Assembly: GCF_014207655.1 (NCBI RefSeq) | Contig: NZ_JACHHJ010000003.1 | Coordinates: forward strand, 124,001-188,000 | DNA: 64,000 nt | DNA from: Geomicrobium halophilum | GTDB lineage: Bacteria; Bacillota; Bacilli; Bacillales; Marinococcaceae | Reading direction: 5' to 3' | In this document: positions 8,584 through 16,570 of the stretch, piece after piece | Layout: each line of letters begins with the position of its first letter | Numbering within the stretch: the first letter of the stretch is position 1 | Notes under the pieces: model-generated | The model's database searches: none | The model's input: the letters and a program-made list of their open reading frames with translations, nothing else | What the model was told of the DNA's origin: nothing | Translations under genes and position numbers: made by a program

Positions 8584-9153
8584 TTGAGTTCTAGAAATGT
8601 TGTTTATATTTCAATGTTAGTAGCGATTACAGGAGTACTAGGATTAATCCCTCCAATCCCCGTTCCCATCATTCCAGTGCCAATCACTTTGCAAACGCTA
8701 GGGGTGATGTTGGCGGGATCTCTACTCGGCCCTAAAAAAGGTTTTTTCAGTATGTTCTTATTCGTATTGCTCGTGGCCATTGGGATCCCTCTTTTATCTG
8801 GCGGCCGGGGCGGACTTGGTGTACTATTGGGACCAAGCGGCGGATACATTCTCAGCTGGCCGATTGCCGCACTAATGATTGGCTGGCTAATCGGACGAAT
8901 GAAAAATGTGAATATGAAAAACCTTCTTACCATAAATGTCGCGGGAGGCATTCTACTTATTTACCTTTGTGGTAGTGCATGGTTTGCTTTTATTACAGAT
9001 TTACCATTCCTTCCTAGTTTTATGGCAAATATCGCGTTCGTCCCAGGCGATTTGACTAAGGCAGTGTTAACAGCTTTTTTGACAATTAAAATTAGACAAG
9101 CGGGTGTACTCCCACTCCAAAGACAGCTAAACCGTCAAGAAATTTCGAGGTGA
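8584..9153 (+). CDS. bioY: biotin ECF transporter S component BioY
   Basis: Substrate-binding membrane subunit of a biotin ECF transporter, 189 residues with about six helices. Family landmarks are PIPVPITLQTLGVMLAGSLLG and GGRGGLGVLLGPSGGYILSW. The start is a judgement: TTG at 8584 has AAGGTGA ten bases upstream, whereas GTG at 8569 lies within that site. No EcfA or EcfT genes are adjacent, so it either shares a general ECF module or works alone. It heads a three-gene unit with an acyl-CoA ligase and a thiolase homologue, the same order as B. subtilis yhfU-yhfT-yhfS. Confidence 0.92.
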   Translation: MSSRNVVYISMLVAITGVLGLIPPIPVPIIPVPITLQTLGVMLAGSLLGPKKGFFSMFLFVLLVAIGIPLLSGGRGGLGVLLGPSGGYILSWPIAALMIGWLIGRMKNVNMKNLLTINVAGGILLIYLCGSAWFAFITDLPFLPSFMANIAFVPGDLTKAVLTAFLTIKIRQAGVLPLQRQLNRQEISR

Positions 9154-9157
9154 TGAT

Positions 9158-10690
9158 ATGAACATCGCAGCACCGATATTTACATATGCAAAACGACAGC
9201 CGGACAAAACAGCAATTGTACATGGGCGCAGGTCGATAACCTACCAAACCCTGGCTGATCGAATCAGCCGAGTCATGCAGTACATGAATGGTTTTTGTAA
9301 TAAAACGATGAGGGTTGGCATACTTTCCCACAATCATATTGAAGCGATTGAAACCGCACTCGGGACGGTTTTGAGTGGTCATTTGATCGTGATGCTTGAC
9401 CAGAAATGGACAACGACTCAACTCATCGAGACCATAAGAGAGCTCGACATCGATATCGTATTTACGGATGCCGAATTTGCAGAGGTAATGAAAGATCAAA
9501 CAACTGTTGTGACGTTTCAAACAATGACTGATGATCCATTGATCAGCTACTCAAATTGGGTGATGCAGTATTCAGACACGGATAAGCACCCTGCCTTGGC
9601 GCCGGGTGGAAAACAGCCCTTTTATATCGGCTTTACATCTGGAACCACCAGCCGTCCGAAAGGGTTTATCCGTAATCATGATTCATGGATCGAGAGCTTT
9701 CATGCCTGTCGTCCGATTTTTAATATTAATCAGGACAGTCATGTCGTTACTCCGGGGCCGATGGTTCACTCATTATTTTTATTTACTATTTTTCAGACAC
9801 TGTTTGAAGGAGCTACCCTTTATATACTCAAAAATTTTTCCGAACAAGATGTGATCCATCTTGTTCAACATTACCCCATTACAACAATCTATCTTGTCCC
9901 GACGATGACTGAAGCGATGATCCATCAGCTACCGGAGGATGTCGCTCACCTGAATAAAAGCGTTTCTCTCATCAACTCTGGCGACAAATTAACAAAGGGA
10001 ACAAAACAACGACTGTATAACGTTTGGCCAAACGCAAATTTATATGAATTTTATGGGGCTTCGGAATTAAGCTTTGTTTCTGTATCCACACCAGGTGATC
10101 ATGAAAAGAGACCAGATAGCGTCGGACGTCCTTTTTATAATGTAGAAGTCTCCATTCAAGACCAATCGGGGAAGCCACTACCAATGGGTGAGGTTGGAAC
10201 ATTATACGTTAAAAGTAACATGTTATTTAACGGTTATATGGACCAAGCCGAGACGGCAAAAGTGTTCCAAAATGGCTGGGCGACAACCGGAGACCTGGCC
10301 AAGATCGACGGGGACGGTTATCTGTACCTCGTGGGCCGAGAGAAAAACAGAATCATTAGCGGAGGATGGAATATCTTCCCTGAAAAGGTTGAAGAAATCA
10401 TTAAACAACATTCCGGTATAAAACAAGCAGTTGTCATTGGGATTTCAAGCCGCTTTTGGGGCGAAATACCAGCACTCATCCTTGAGGGGAACTCCAACTT
10501 TATGAATCGAAAAGAGCTTAGACAAAGTTATCAAAATCAACTTCAACGGCACGAATGGCCGCGTAAAATCTATTCTGTGGATACATTTCCTTATACACCT
10601 AGCGGCAAAATCGCAAGAGGTCAATTAAAAGAGCTGATTATGAAGGAGAAAAGGGAAAATAAAAAGGTGATCGCATGGCCACACCTGTAA
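9158..10690 (+). CDS. yhfT: acyl-CoA synthetase / AMP-dependent ligase (YhfT-like)
   Basis: 510-residue member of the ANL adenylating superfamily. The phosphate-binding loop YIGFTSGTTSRPKGF is near residue 160, the adenine motif LYEFYGASELSF near 290, the ATP/ribose motif GWATTGDLAKID near 380, and the hinge GREKNRIISGGWNIFPEKVEE follows in the region from about 395. The catalytic lysine near the C-terminus fits TPSGKIARGQL. The start has GAGGTGATG ahead, and the end overlaps the thiolase gene by 16 bases. The chain length of the fatty acid is unknown; co-regulation with biotin uptake suggests a link to fatty acids or pimelate. Confidence 0.88.
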   Translation: MNIAAPIFTYAKRQPDKTAIVHGRRSITYQTLADRISRVMQYMNGFCNKTMRVGILSHNHIEAIETALGTVLSGHLIVMLDQKWTTTQLIETIRELDIDIVFTDAEFAEVMKDQTTVVTFQTMTDDPLISYSNWVMQYSDTDKHPALAPGGKQPFYIGFTSGTTSRPKGFIRNHDSWIESFHACRPIFNINQDSHVVTPGPMVHSLFLFTIFQTLFEGATLYILKNFSEQDVIHLVQHYPITTIYLVPTMTEAMIHQLPEDVAHLNKSVSLINSGDKLTKGTKQRLYNVWPNANLYEFYGASELSFVSVSTPGDHEKRPDSVGRPFYNVEVSIQDQSGKPLPMGEVGTLYVKSNMLFNGYMDQAETAKVFQNGWATTGDLAKIDGDGYLYLVGREKNRIISGGWNIFPEKVEEIIKQHSGIKQAVVIGISSRFWGEIPALILEGNSNFMNRKELRQSYQNQLQRHEWPRKIYSVDTFPYTPSGKIARGQLKELIMKEKRENKKVIAWPHL

Positions 10691-11826
10691 TCGTTGAAAC
10701 AAAACGAACCCCCGTCGGCAAAGCCGGAGGATCACTAGAAAATGAGCCCCCCGAGAACTTAGCTGCCCCTGTGTTAAAAACACTTATCTCTAATACGAAC
10801 ATCCAACCCGATATGGTAGATGAGGTCGTATTGGGAAATGCTGTAGGACCTGGAGGAAACATTGCTCGTCTTGCCCTGTTAACCGCCGGCTTTCCTGTTG
10901 ATGTTCCCGGGGTTACGATTGACCGACAGTGCGGTTCAGGACTTGAAGCGATCAATTACGCCGCCCGCTTTATCCAGAACGGCGCTGGCCACCTCTACAT
11001 TGCCGGTGGTGTTGAAAGTACAAGTCTTGCCCCCTGGAAAGTTGAACGGCCAGTAAATCCTGATGAGGAACCACGATTTTTTTCAAGAGCAAGGTTTTCA
11101 CCAGATACAATTGGCGACCCAGAAATGGGCATAGCCGCCGAGAACGTCGCCATAAAGTATGGAATTAGTCGTAAAGATCAAGATGCCTTTGCATTGAGAA
11201 GTCATCAACTAGCTTCCATAGCACAAAAAGCAGGACATTTTGAACAAGAAATCGTCCCCATCGAACAGGCTGACGGTACAATAGTCAAACATGATGAATG
11301 CCCGAGGGGCAAAAAATTAGAGAATTTACTGCCACGTCTTAGGCCTGTGTTTCAAAAAGACGGGACTGTCACAGCAGGCAATAGTTGTCCAATGAATGAT
11401 GGAGCTGCGGCAACATTGATCGTATCCCGTGAAAAGGCAGAGACACTCGGATTGGAACCATTAGCGACCTTTGTCGATGCCGCCACCGCTGGGGTCGACC
11501 CTAACCTCCTCGGTATCGGACCAGTTCCTGCCGTCAACAAACTCTTAAAAAGAAACCACTTAACCGTTGACGACATTGGCCTCGTTGAATTTAATGAAGC
11601 CTTTGCTGCACAAGTCATCGCATCACTTCATCAGTTACAGATTCCTTGGGATAAAGTCAATATTAATGGCGGGGCGATTGCCCTCGGTCACCCGTACGGC
11701 GCTTCCGGGGGAATTATGATTGCTCGACTCATCCAAAACATGAGGCAGCAGCAAGTGCAATACGGTATCGCTACCATGGGGATTGGCGGAGGGATGGGAT
11801 CTGCTGTGTTACTAAGATTACATTAA
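10675..11826 (+). CDS. yhfS: thiolase-family acetyl-CoA acyltransferase (YhfS-like), second catalytic Cys replaced
   Basis: 383-residue thiolase. The acylated cysteine is present in IDRQCGSGLEAINYA near residue 85, the NEAFAAQ motif is intact near 307, and the catalytic histidine lies in GGAIALGHPYGASGG near 340. The C-terminal motif, normally CIGGG(M/Q)G with the proton-shuttling cysteine, reads IATMGIGGGMG, with Gly in that place. The protein may therefore be slow, or work on a different reaction than classic acetoacetyl-CoA thiolase. The gene is translationally coupled to the acyl-CoA ligase. Confidence 0.87.
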   Translation: MATPVIVETKRTPVGKAGGSLENEPPENLAAPVLKTLISNTNIQPDMVDEVVLGNAVGPGGNIARLALLTAGFPVDVPGVTIDRQCGSGLEAINYAARFIQNGAGHLYIAGGVESTSLAPWKVERPVNPDEEPRFFSRARFSPDTIGDPEMGIAAENVAIKYGISRKDQDAFALRSHQLASIAQKAGHFEQEIVPIEQADGTIVKHDECPRGKKLENLLPRLRPVFQKDGTVTAGNSCPMNDGAAATLIVSREKAETLGLEPLATFVDAATAGVDPNLLGIGPVPAVNKLLKRNHLTVDDIGLVEFNEAFAAQVIASLHQLQIPWDKVNINGGAIALGHPYGASGGIMIARLIQNMRQQQVQYGIATMGIGGGMGSAVLLRLH

Positions 11827-11838
11827 TATAATTGCTGA

Positions 11839-12099
11839 ACAAATCGCAGCCGTTGGGCGATTGAGCGATTTTTCAAATGGTTGAAACAGCATGTGAAGAT
11901 CTAGGCTTTTTATGGATACGACGAAACCGCTGTCCACAATCTCTTTCTTGCACTCATTGTGTATGGTCTTCATGTATTTATTCAGCTCGAAACAAACAGT
12001 AAAAAGAGGGATTTGAAAATTTTCCGATGGCCCAAAGCTGCCCTTTGGAAACCATCAAGAGTGTGGATACGCCGGTTTGACAATCGTTCCGTTCTATAA
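11839..12099 (+). pseudogene. C-terminal remnant of an IS4-family transposase
   Basis: The frame translates as NRSRWAIERFFKWLKQHVKI, then a TAG stop, then AFYGYDETAVHNLFLALIVY and a basic tail. This is the RW-IE-FFKW-KQH-KI--FYG signature around the catalytic glutamate of IS4-type DDE transposases. The N-terminal two thirds are missing and the stop codon breaks the rest. No inverted repeats could be placed around it. Confidence 0.72.
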
Positions 12100-12129
12100 A
12101 AGACATCATTTATTGTCGGCATTCAGGTC

Positions 12130-12257
12130 TTAAATGTATATATCTTCCAAATGGGTAAACTTAAGAAAGTATACCGCCATGAATACAAATCCAACCATAG
12201 ATAGTGACAAGAATCCTAACCAAAATGGTTCCAATCATCAACAACCGATGATTGGAA
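12130..12257 (-). pseudogene. short C-terminal membrane-protein fragment
   Basis: Minus-strand frame ending in FWLGFLSLSMVGFVFMAVYF and LKFTHLEDIYI. It is a single hydrophobic helix plus a short tail, cut off upstream by a TGA inside the loop of the 12222-12264 hairpin. It reads like the last helix of a carrier, but the family is not recognised. Confidence 0.3.
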
Positions 12258-12264
12258 CCATTTT
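12222..12264. terminator. strong perfect hairpin, probable bidirectional terminator
   Basis: 18-base perfect stem AAAATGGTTCCAATCATC with its complement around a loop of about seven bases, A-rich on one side and T-rich on the other. It lies downstream of fmdB (minus) and downstream of the transposase remnant (plus), and could end transcripts from either. Confidence 0.6.
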
Positions 12265-12373
12265 TAATTTATTCTTGGCTGGTTATATCCCAGCCTCAAA
12301 GAGTAATGAAAAGCACGAATGCCCAATCCCACTATTGAGGTACTCATACCTAGCTGTAAGATTTTGCTGTTCT

Positions 12374-12646
12374 TCACCCCAACTGCCAGGGTCTGCTTGA
12401 TTGGTTTTTTTTCGACTTAAACTTGGAGCCAGTTATTTCTTCTTTCCTCATCTTTTTAGGCTCTGGGCCACGATCCAGTTTATTTTTGAGTGTTTTCTTC
12501 ATCGTTAACGTGTAGGGTGCCAGATACAGACGTTCCGAACGGCGTTCACATCGCGGACAAAAGGAAAACGTCTTCTCCTCTTTGATGGAATGATGGTCTT
12601 CCGTGAAATCGCCACAATTTTTACACCGAAATGAATAAGAAGCCAT
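12374..12646 (-). CDS. fmdB: FmdB-family zinc-ribbon protein
   Basis: About 90 residues. The N-terminal ribbon ASYSFRCKNCGDFTE pairs CxxC with a second pair in FSFCPRCERRSERLYL; the tail is basic and low in complexity. This is the putative regulatory protein family found next to formamidases. ATG at 12646 gives the family-typical N-terminus; a TTG at 12652 with a better-placed AAAAAGG is possible and would overlap the formamidase stop. It is cotranscribed with fmdA. Confidence 0.8.
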   Translation of the reverse strand: MASYSFRCKNCGDFTEDHHSIKEEKTFSFCPRCERRSERLYLAPYTLTMKKTLKNKLDRGPEPKKMRKEEITGSKFKSKKNQSSRPWQLG

Positions 12647-12648
12647 CG

Positions 12649-13839
12649 TCAATCCAGGCCTTTTTTCGGGAGGATGTTTTTGTCAAAAATAGCGGTTGGT
12701 ATCGATACGGTACAGCATGCGTTGGGGATGTCCACGATACCGTTAATTCGGCCTTCCACCGGTGCGGTTGCGAGAAGCATATATGCTTGTTCCCCTGTAT
12801 ATCCCAGTGTTTTCAAGTAATCGATCGCATTTAAACATGCGTTTCGATAAGCAATATGTGCATCAAGATAGCTCTGTTTGCCGGTCGTTTCATGGACACT
12901 CACGCCTTCAAACACGAGGTATTCGCTATATTGTGGATCCATGGGGCCGGGTTGGAACACGGGATTTCTCTGGATGTTATGCTTTTCCATGCCATTTTTA
13001 ATAATATCCACCTTCAGTTCAATCCAACCGGGCATTTCAATTCCGCCGCAAAACGTGATTTCACCGTCACCTTGGGAGAAATGAAGGTCACCGACCGAAA
13101 GGTTTGCGCCGTCAACATAAACAGGGAAATAAACACGTGATCCCAGGGAAAGATTCTTGATATCACAATTCCCGCCATTTTCCCGAGGCGGCACGGTACG
13201 GGCGCCTTCTTTGGCTACGCGCCGGAAGTCTTCTCCTTCTAATGTTCCAAGAACGACGCTGTCCTCATCAGGGAGGTTGGCCAAAGGAGGAACGCGATTT
13301 TCATCTTCATCAACGAGGGCCGCTTCCCGACGGTTCCATTCCATAAGTAAGTCATGGGAAGGAGCGACACCGATTAAGCCCGGATGAATAACGCCTGCAA
13401 ACTTTACCCCGGGGACATGCCGGGACGTCGTATAGATGCCATGAAAATCCCAAATCGATTTGTTTGCTTCCGGGTAATGATCCACAAGAAAACTTCCGCC
13501 GTTCTCTTTTGCGAATATCCCATTAAATCCCCATGGGTGTTCATCAAATGAGCCTATATCCAAGATGTCGACAACAAGTAAATCCCCTGGTTCCGCTCCT
13601 TTCACTTCGACAGGGCCACTTAATACGTGCACGCGATTTAAATTGACATCCCGAATTTCCGTTCCATCGTCGTTATTGTTAATTTGCCCGTCTGTCCAGT
13701 CCAAACACTCCATTTTAAATTGTTGACCGGGGTTGACGCTAAATGCCGGCGGTATATCCGGATGCCAGCGGTTATGACCAGGTATTTCCTGCTTGTCCAT
13801 TGACTGGGAAATATCCACTTTGTACAATGTTTCAGACAT
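12649..13839 (-). CDS. fmdA: formamidase / acetamidase
   Basis: 396-residue FmdA/AmdA family enzyme that hydrolyses formamide (or a short-chain amide) to ammonia and the acid. Family landmarks are PGHNRWHPDIPPAFSVNPGQ, EPGDLLVVDILDIG, FAGVIHPGLIGVAPSH, GGNCDIKNLSLGS and GDLHFSQGDGEITFCGGIEM cut to that core. It lacks a signal peptide, so it is cytoplasmic. GGAGGG precedes the ATG. It is followed directly by fmdB and is preceded by a small putative membrane peptide; no amide transporter is adjacent. Confidence 0.92.
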   Translation of the reverse strand: MSETLYKVDISQSMDKQEIPGHNRWHPDIPPAFSVNPGQQFKMECLDWTDGQINNNDDGTEIRDVNLNRVHVLSGPVEVKGAEPGDLLVVDILDIGSFDEHPWGFNGIFAKENGGSFLVDHYPEANKSIWDFHGIYTTSRHVPGVKFAGVIHPGLIGVAPSHDLLMEWNRREAALVDEDENRVPPLANLPDEDSVVLGTLEGEDFRRVAKEGARTVPPRENGGNCDIKNLSLGSRVYFPVYVDGANLSVGDLHFSQGDGEITFCGGIEMPGWIELKVDIIKNGMEKHNIQRNPVFQPGPMDPQYSEYLVFEGVSVHETTGKQSYLDAHIAYRNACLNAIDYLKTLGYTGEQAYMLLATAPVEGRINGIVDIPNACCTVSIPTAIFDKNILPKKGLD

Positions 13840-13858
13840 TTAAAAACCCTCCATTTTT

Positions 13859-14026
13859 TTAAAAAATACAATCATTTATATCTACCCAATAAGATTTTAT
13901 GTTAAACAAATCACCACTCCCCCTCCTCCCACTATCACTAAAGAAACCAGTCATAATAATCAAACCGATGATTCCACCTAGACCTATGGGCGGAATTGAA
14001 GCCAGTATACTTCGATAACTTGTCAT
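13859..14026 (-). CDS. putative small membrane peptide upstream of fmdA
   Basis: 55 codons, MTSYRSILASIPPIGLGG then IIGLIIMTGFF and a polar tail. One predicted helix rich in Gly and Pro. It ends 19 bases before the fmdA start and would be cotranscribed. AAAGGAG lies about 24 bases ahead of the ATG, too far to be convincing. It may be the stump of a transporter gene rather than a functional peptide. Confidence 0.33.
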   Translation of the reverse strand: MTSYRSILASIPPIGLGGIIGLIIMTGFFSDSGRRGSGDLFNIKSYWVDINDCIF

Positions 14027-14096
14027 TGTTATGAATATTACTATTTGTATAACTCCTTTATATATGTTTAACTATAAATAAGGTTAATAAAAAGTA

Positions 14097-14190
14097 TTCA
14101 CTAGGGGAGCCGTTATCGGCTGAGAAAAGCAAAGCTTTGACCCTTCGAACCTGATCTGGTTCATACCAGCGTAGGGAAGTGGAGTTCGCA
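14097..14190 (+). ncRNA. TPP riboswitch (THI element)
   Basis: Contains the conserved core GGGGAGCCG...GGCTGAGA near 14103-14124, then CTTTGACCCTTCGAACCTGA (14135-14154) and CTGGTTCATACCAGCGTAGGGA. These form the P2-P5 junctions that bind thiamin pyrophosphate. It is followed by the pairing TGTCATATG (14191-14199) / CATATGACA (14220-14228) and a terminator, so control is probably by transcription termination when TPP is high. It governs ykoEDC. Confidence 0.95.
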
Positions 14191-14227
14191 TGTCATATGA
14201 AGAAAAAAACCAATGTTTACATATGAC

Positions 14228-14266
14228 AAAAGCCACTCTGATTCTCTCAGGGTGGCTTTTATTTTT
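14228..14266 (+). terminator. riboswitch-controlled intrinsic terminator
   Basis: AAAGCCACtCTGA / TCAGgGTGGCTTT stem followed by TTATTTTT, between the TPP aptamer and ykoE. It is the expression platform of the riboswitch. Confidence 0.85.
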
Positions 14267-14286
14267 GCAGGAGGTGTACCGTTAAT

Positions 14287-14898
14287 ATGATACCAACGAA
14301 AAAGCTTCAACTCCGTGACATTATCGTTATGTCTGCCATTTCGATCGTCTTTGGGATTCTGTACCTTGTATGGATTTTTGCGGCAGGTCTTCTTTCCGGC
14401 GTTTTAGGTCCTATGGGCGGAGCTTTGTTATCGGGGCTATGGATTATGGCTTGTATTGTCTGCGCTTATATTATTCGAAAGCCCGGGGTTGCGTTTATGG
14501 GTGAAATGATTGCCGCTTTCACAGAAGTTCTCATTGGATCGGTAAGTGCAGGTTCTGTGCTTTTGCTGGGCTTTACCCAAGGGATTGGCTGTGAAATTGT
14601 GTTTGCCCTGTTTTTATGGCGCAGATATTGGCTTCCGATACTTATGCTAGCCGGCATGGGCGGGACCACAGCAAATTTTGTGACGAGCTATTTCATATCC
14701 GGGTACAGCCAATTAGCCCCTGGATTGTTAGTGGCAATGCTTGGTGTAATGCTTGTAAGCGGTGCTCTGGCTGCATGGCTAAGTAAAGGAATTGCCGATA
14801 AACTCGCCCAAACCGGTGTACTGAATTCTTTCGCGCTCGGCCGTGAAAAATTGCAAAAAGAGAGGGAGCGGAAAAATCATGGTTTGCGTGCAAACTGA
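14287..14898 (+). CDS. ykoE: thiamin/HMP ECF transporter S component YkoE
   Basis: 203-residue membrane protein with about six helices. LRDIIVMSAISIVFGILYLVW and the GEMIAAFTEVLIGS segment are typical of YkoE, the substrate-capture subunit for thiamin or its hydroxymethylpyrimidine precursor. The basic tail KLQKERERK faces the cytosol. A strong AGGAGGTG precedes the ATG, and the 3' end overlaps the ykoD start by 20 bases. TPP control by the upstream riboswitch supports the substrate class. No ykoF (thiamin-binding) gene is present. Confidence 0.9.
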   Translation: MIPTKKLQLRDIIVMSAISIVFGILYLVWIFAAGLLSGVLGPMGGALLSGLWIMACIVCAYIIRKPGVAFMGEMIAAFTEVLIGSVSAGSVLLLGFTQGIGCEIVFALFLWRRYWLPILMLAGMGGTTANFVTSYFISGYSQLAPGLLVAMLGVMLVSGALAAWLSKGIADKLAQTGVLNSFALGREKLQKERERKNHGLRAN

Positions 14899-16570
14899 TC
14901 ACCTTTCCATACGTTATCCAACGAACGAGACGCCAACGGTTCAAGACATTTCAGCTTTTTTTCCTTCTAATTCCCGTTCTTTAATTCTCGGGCCGAGCGG
15001 TGTAGGGAAGAGCACAATCACGCTCGCACTCAATGGAATTATTCCGCAATCGATAGAGGCCGAAGTCTCCGGTGAGGTTGCCGTGGGTGATCTTCATCCA
15101 CAACATCACACGGTAGGTGAAATGTCGAAGAAGGTAGGGATTCTTTTCCAAGATCCTGAGACCCAATTTTGTATGTATACCGTTGCAGAAGAAGTCGCTT
15201 TTGGTCTGGAGAATCTACAAGTACCGCGAGATCAAATGGATTCCATTATTCATGATTCCCTTCAAAAAACCGGATTGTTACACGTTAAAGAAGACCCTAT
15301 CCATTCCCTTTCCGGTGGAATGAAGCAAAAACTCGCGTTGGCTTGTCTTATGGCCATTGATCCTGAAGTCCTTATCCTAGACGAACCAACGGCAAATCTC
15401 GACCCCCAAGCAACAATCGAAGTTTTTGCTTTGATTGATCAGTGGGGGAAACGGGCGAAAAAAACGATGATATTCATTGAACATCAATTGGATGATATGA
15501 TCCATTTCATTGATGACCTTATCATTTTAAACAAGCAGGGAAAGATTGCTTACACCGGAACACCGAGAGAGTTATTTCAGAAGCACGCGAACCAGTTCAT
15601 GAGTGAAGGGATATGGTTACCCAAAACCGTGAAGACGGCAATATCTTTGGGAGACTTTATCCAATGGGACCCTTTTCCGCTTTTACCTGCTGAACTTGAG
15701 CAGCAATTAATAAAAGCAGGGATTTCGGAACCCAGAATTCCGCCCACCAAGGAACAACCCATGTATGGAAAACCAATTATCGAAATGCAAAATGTTTCCT
15801 ATGCATATGACAATAATACAAATGCCTCCTCAGTATTGTCGGAGCTTACATTTCACATCCATCAGGGTGAGTTCACCGTACTTGCGGGGGCAAATGGAGC
15901 CGGGAAAAGTACAATTGCCCAATTGTTTCTTAGGGCAAAAAAGCCATCAACAGGAATTATAAAATGGAAAGACCACCCATTACCATCGTGGTCCGATCAT
16001 CAACTCATGGCCCAAATCGGACTCGTCATGCAAAATCCTGAGAGTCAGTTCATCACAGAGCGTGTGGACGAGGAGTTATCCTACGGTCCTCGCCAAATGG
16101 GTTGGTCAGAAGACAAACGTAGTTCTCATGTCGATCAACTGCTGGATATCGTTAACTTATCCCATGTTCGAGATCATAATCCTTTTTCATTAAGCCAAGG
16201 GCAAAAACGACGATTATCCGTAGCGACCATGCTCATTAATGATCAGGAGCTTCTCATTCTTGATGAACCTACGTTTGGCCAAGATGCCGAAAATACAGAG
16301 GAATTGATGAATTTGTTAAAATCCCTTCAACAACAAGGAAAAACCATTCTTATGATCACACATGACATGGGCTTGGTTGAGCAATTTGCCACCCATATGA
16401 TTGTCTTACATGAAGGTCGTTGTGCGTATGAGGGAAATCCGATATCTTTTTTACATTCACCTTCCTATGAAAAATTACGTGCGCAAACAAAACTTACTAC
16501 ACCTATCGACCGCAAATTACAACAATGGCAAGATCATGTTCAGCAAAAGGTAGGCGTGCAACATGCTTGA
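14879..16570 (+). CDS. ykoD: thiamin/HMP ECF transporter, duplicated ATP-binding protein YkoD
   Basis: 563 residues carrying two ABC ATPase domains fused in one chain. First domain: Walker A GPSGVGKST near residue 40, signature LSGGMKQKLALAC near 142, Walker B VLILDEPTANLD near 165. Second domain: Walker A GANGAGKST near 340, the variant signature LSQGQKRRLSVAT near 440, Walker B LLILDEPTFGQD near 462. The ATG at 14879 has GGGAGCGG ahead; the open frame starts upstream at 14843 inside ykoE. It replaces the separate EcfA1 and EcfA2 subunits. Confidence 0.92.
   Translation: MVCVQTDHLSIRYPTNETPTVQDISAFFPSNSRSLILGPSGVGKSTITLALNGIIPQSIEAEVSGEVAVGDLHPQHHTVGEMSKKVGILFQDPETQFCMYTVAEEVAFGLENLQVPRDQMDSIIHDSLQKTGLLHVKEDPIHSLSGGMKQKLALACLMAIDPEVLILDEPTANLDPQATIEVFALIDQWGKRAKKTMIFIEHQLDDMIHFIDDLIILNKQGKIAYTGTPRELFQKHANQFMSEGIWLPKTVKTAISLGDFIQWDPFPLLPAELEQQLIKAGISEPRIPPTKEQPMYGKPIIEMQNVSYAYDNNTNASSVLSELTFHIHQGEFTVLAGANGAGKSTIAQLFLRAKKPSTGIIKWKDHPLPSWSDHQLMAQIGLVMQNPESQFITERVDEELSYGPRQMGWSEDKRSSHVDQLLDIVNLSHVRDHNPFSLSQGQKRRLSVATMLINDQELLILDEPTFGQDAENTEELMNLLKSLQQQGKTILMITHDMGLVEQFATHMIVLHEGRCAYEGNPISFLHSPSYEKLRAQTKLTTPIDRKLQQWQDHVQQKVGVQHA

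Noticed and set aside
12134-12400. 88-codon plus-strand ORF over the 18-bp hairpin
   Set aside because: It crosses a strong hairpin and runs opposite fmdB; the minus-strand reading gives a more protein-like fragment.
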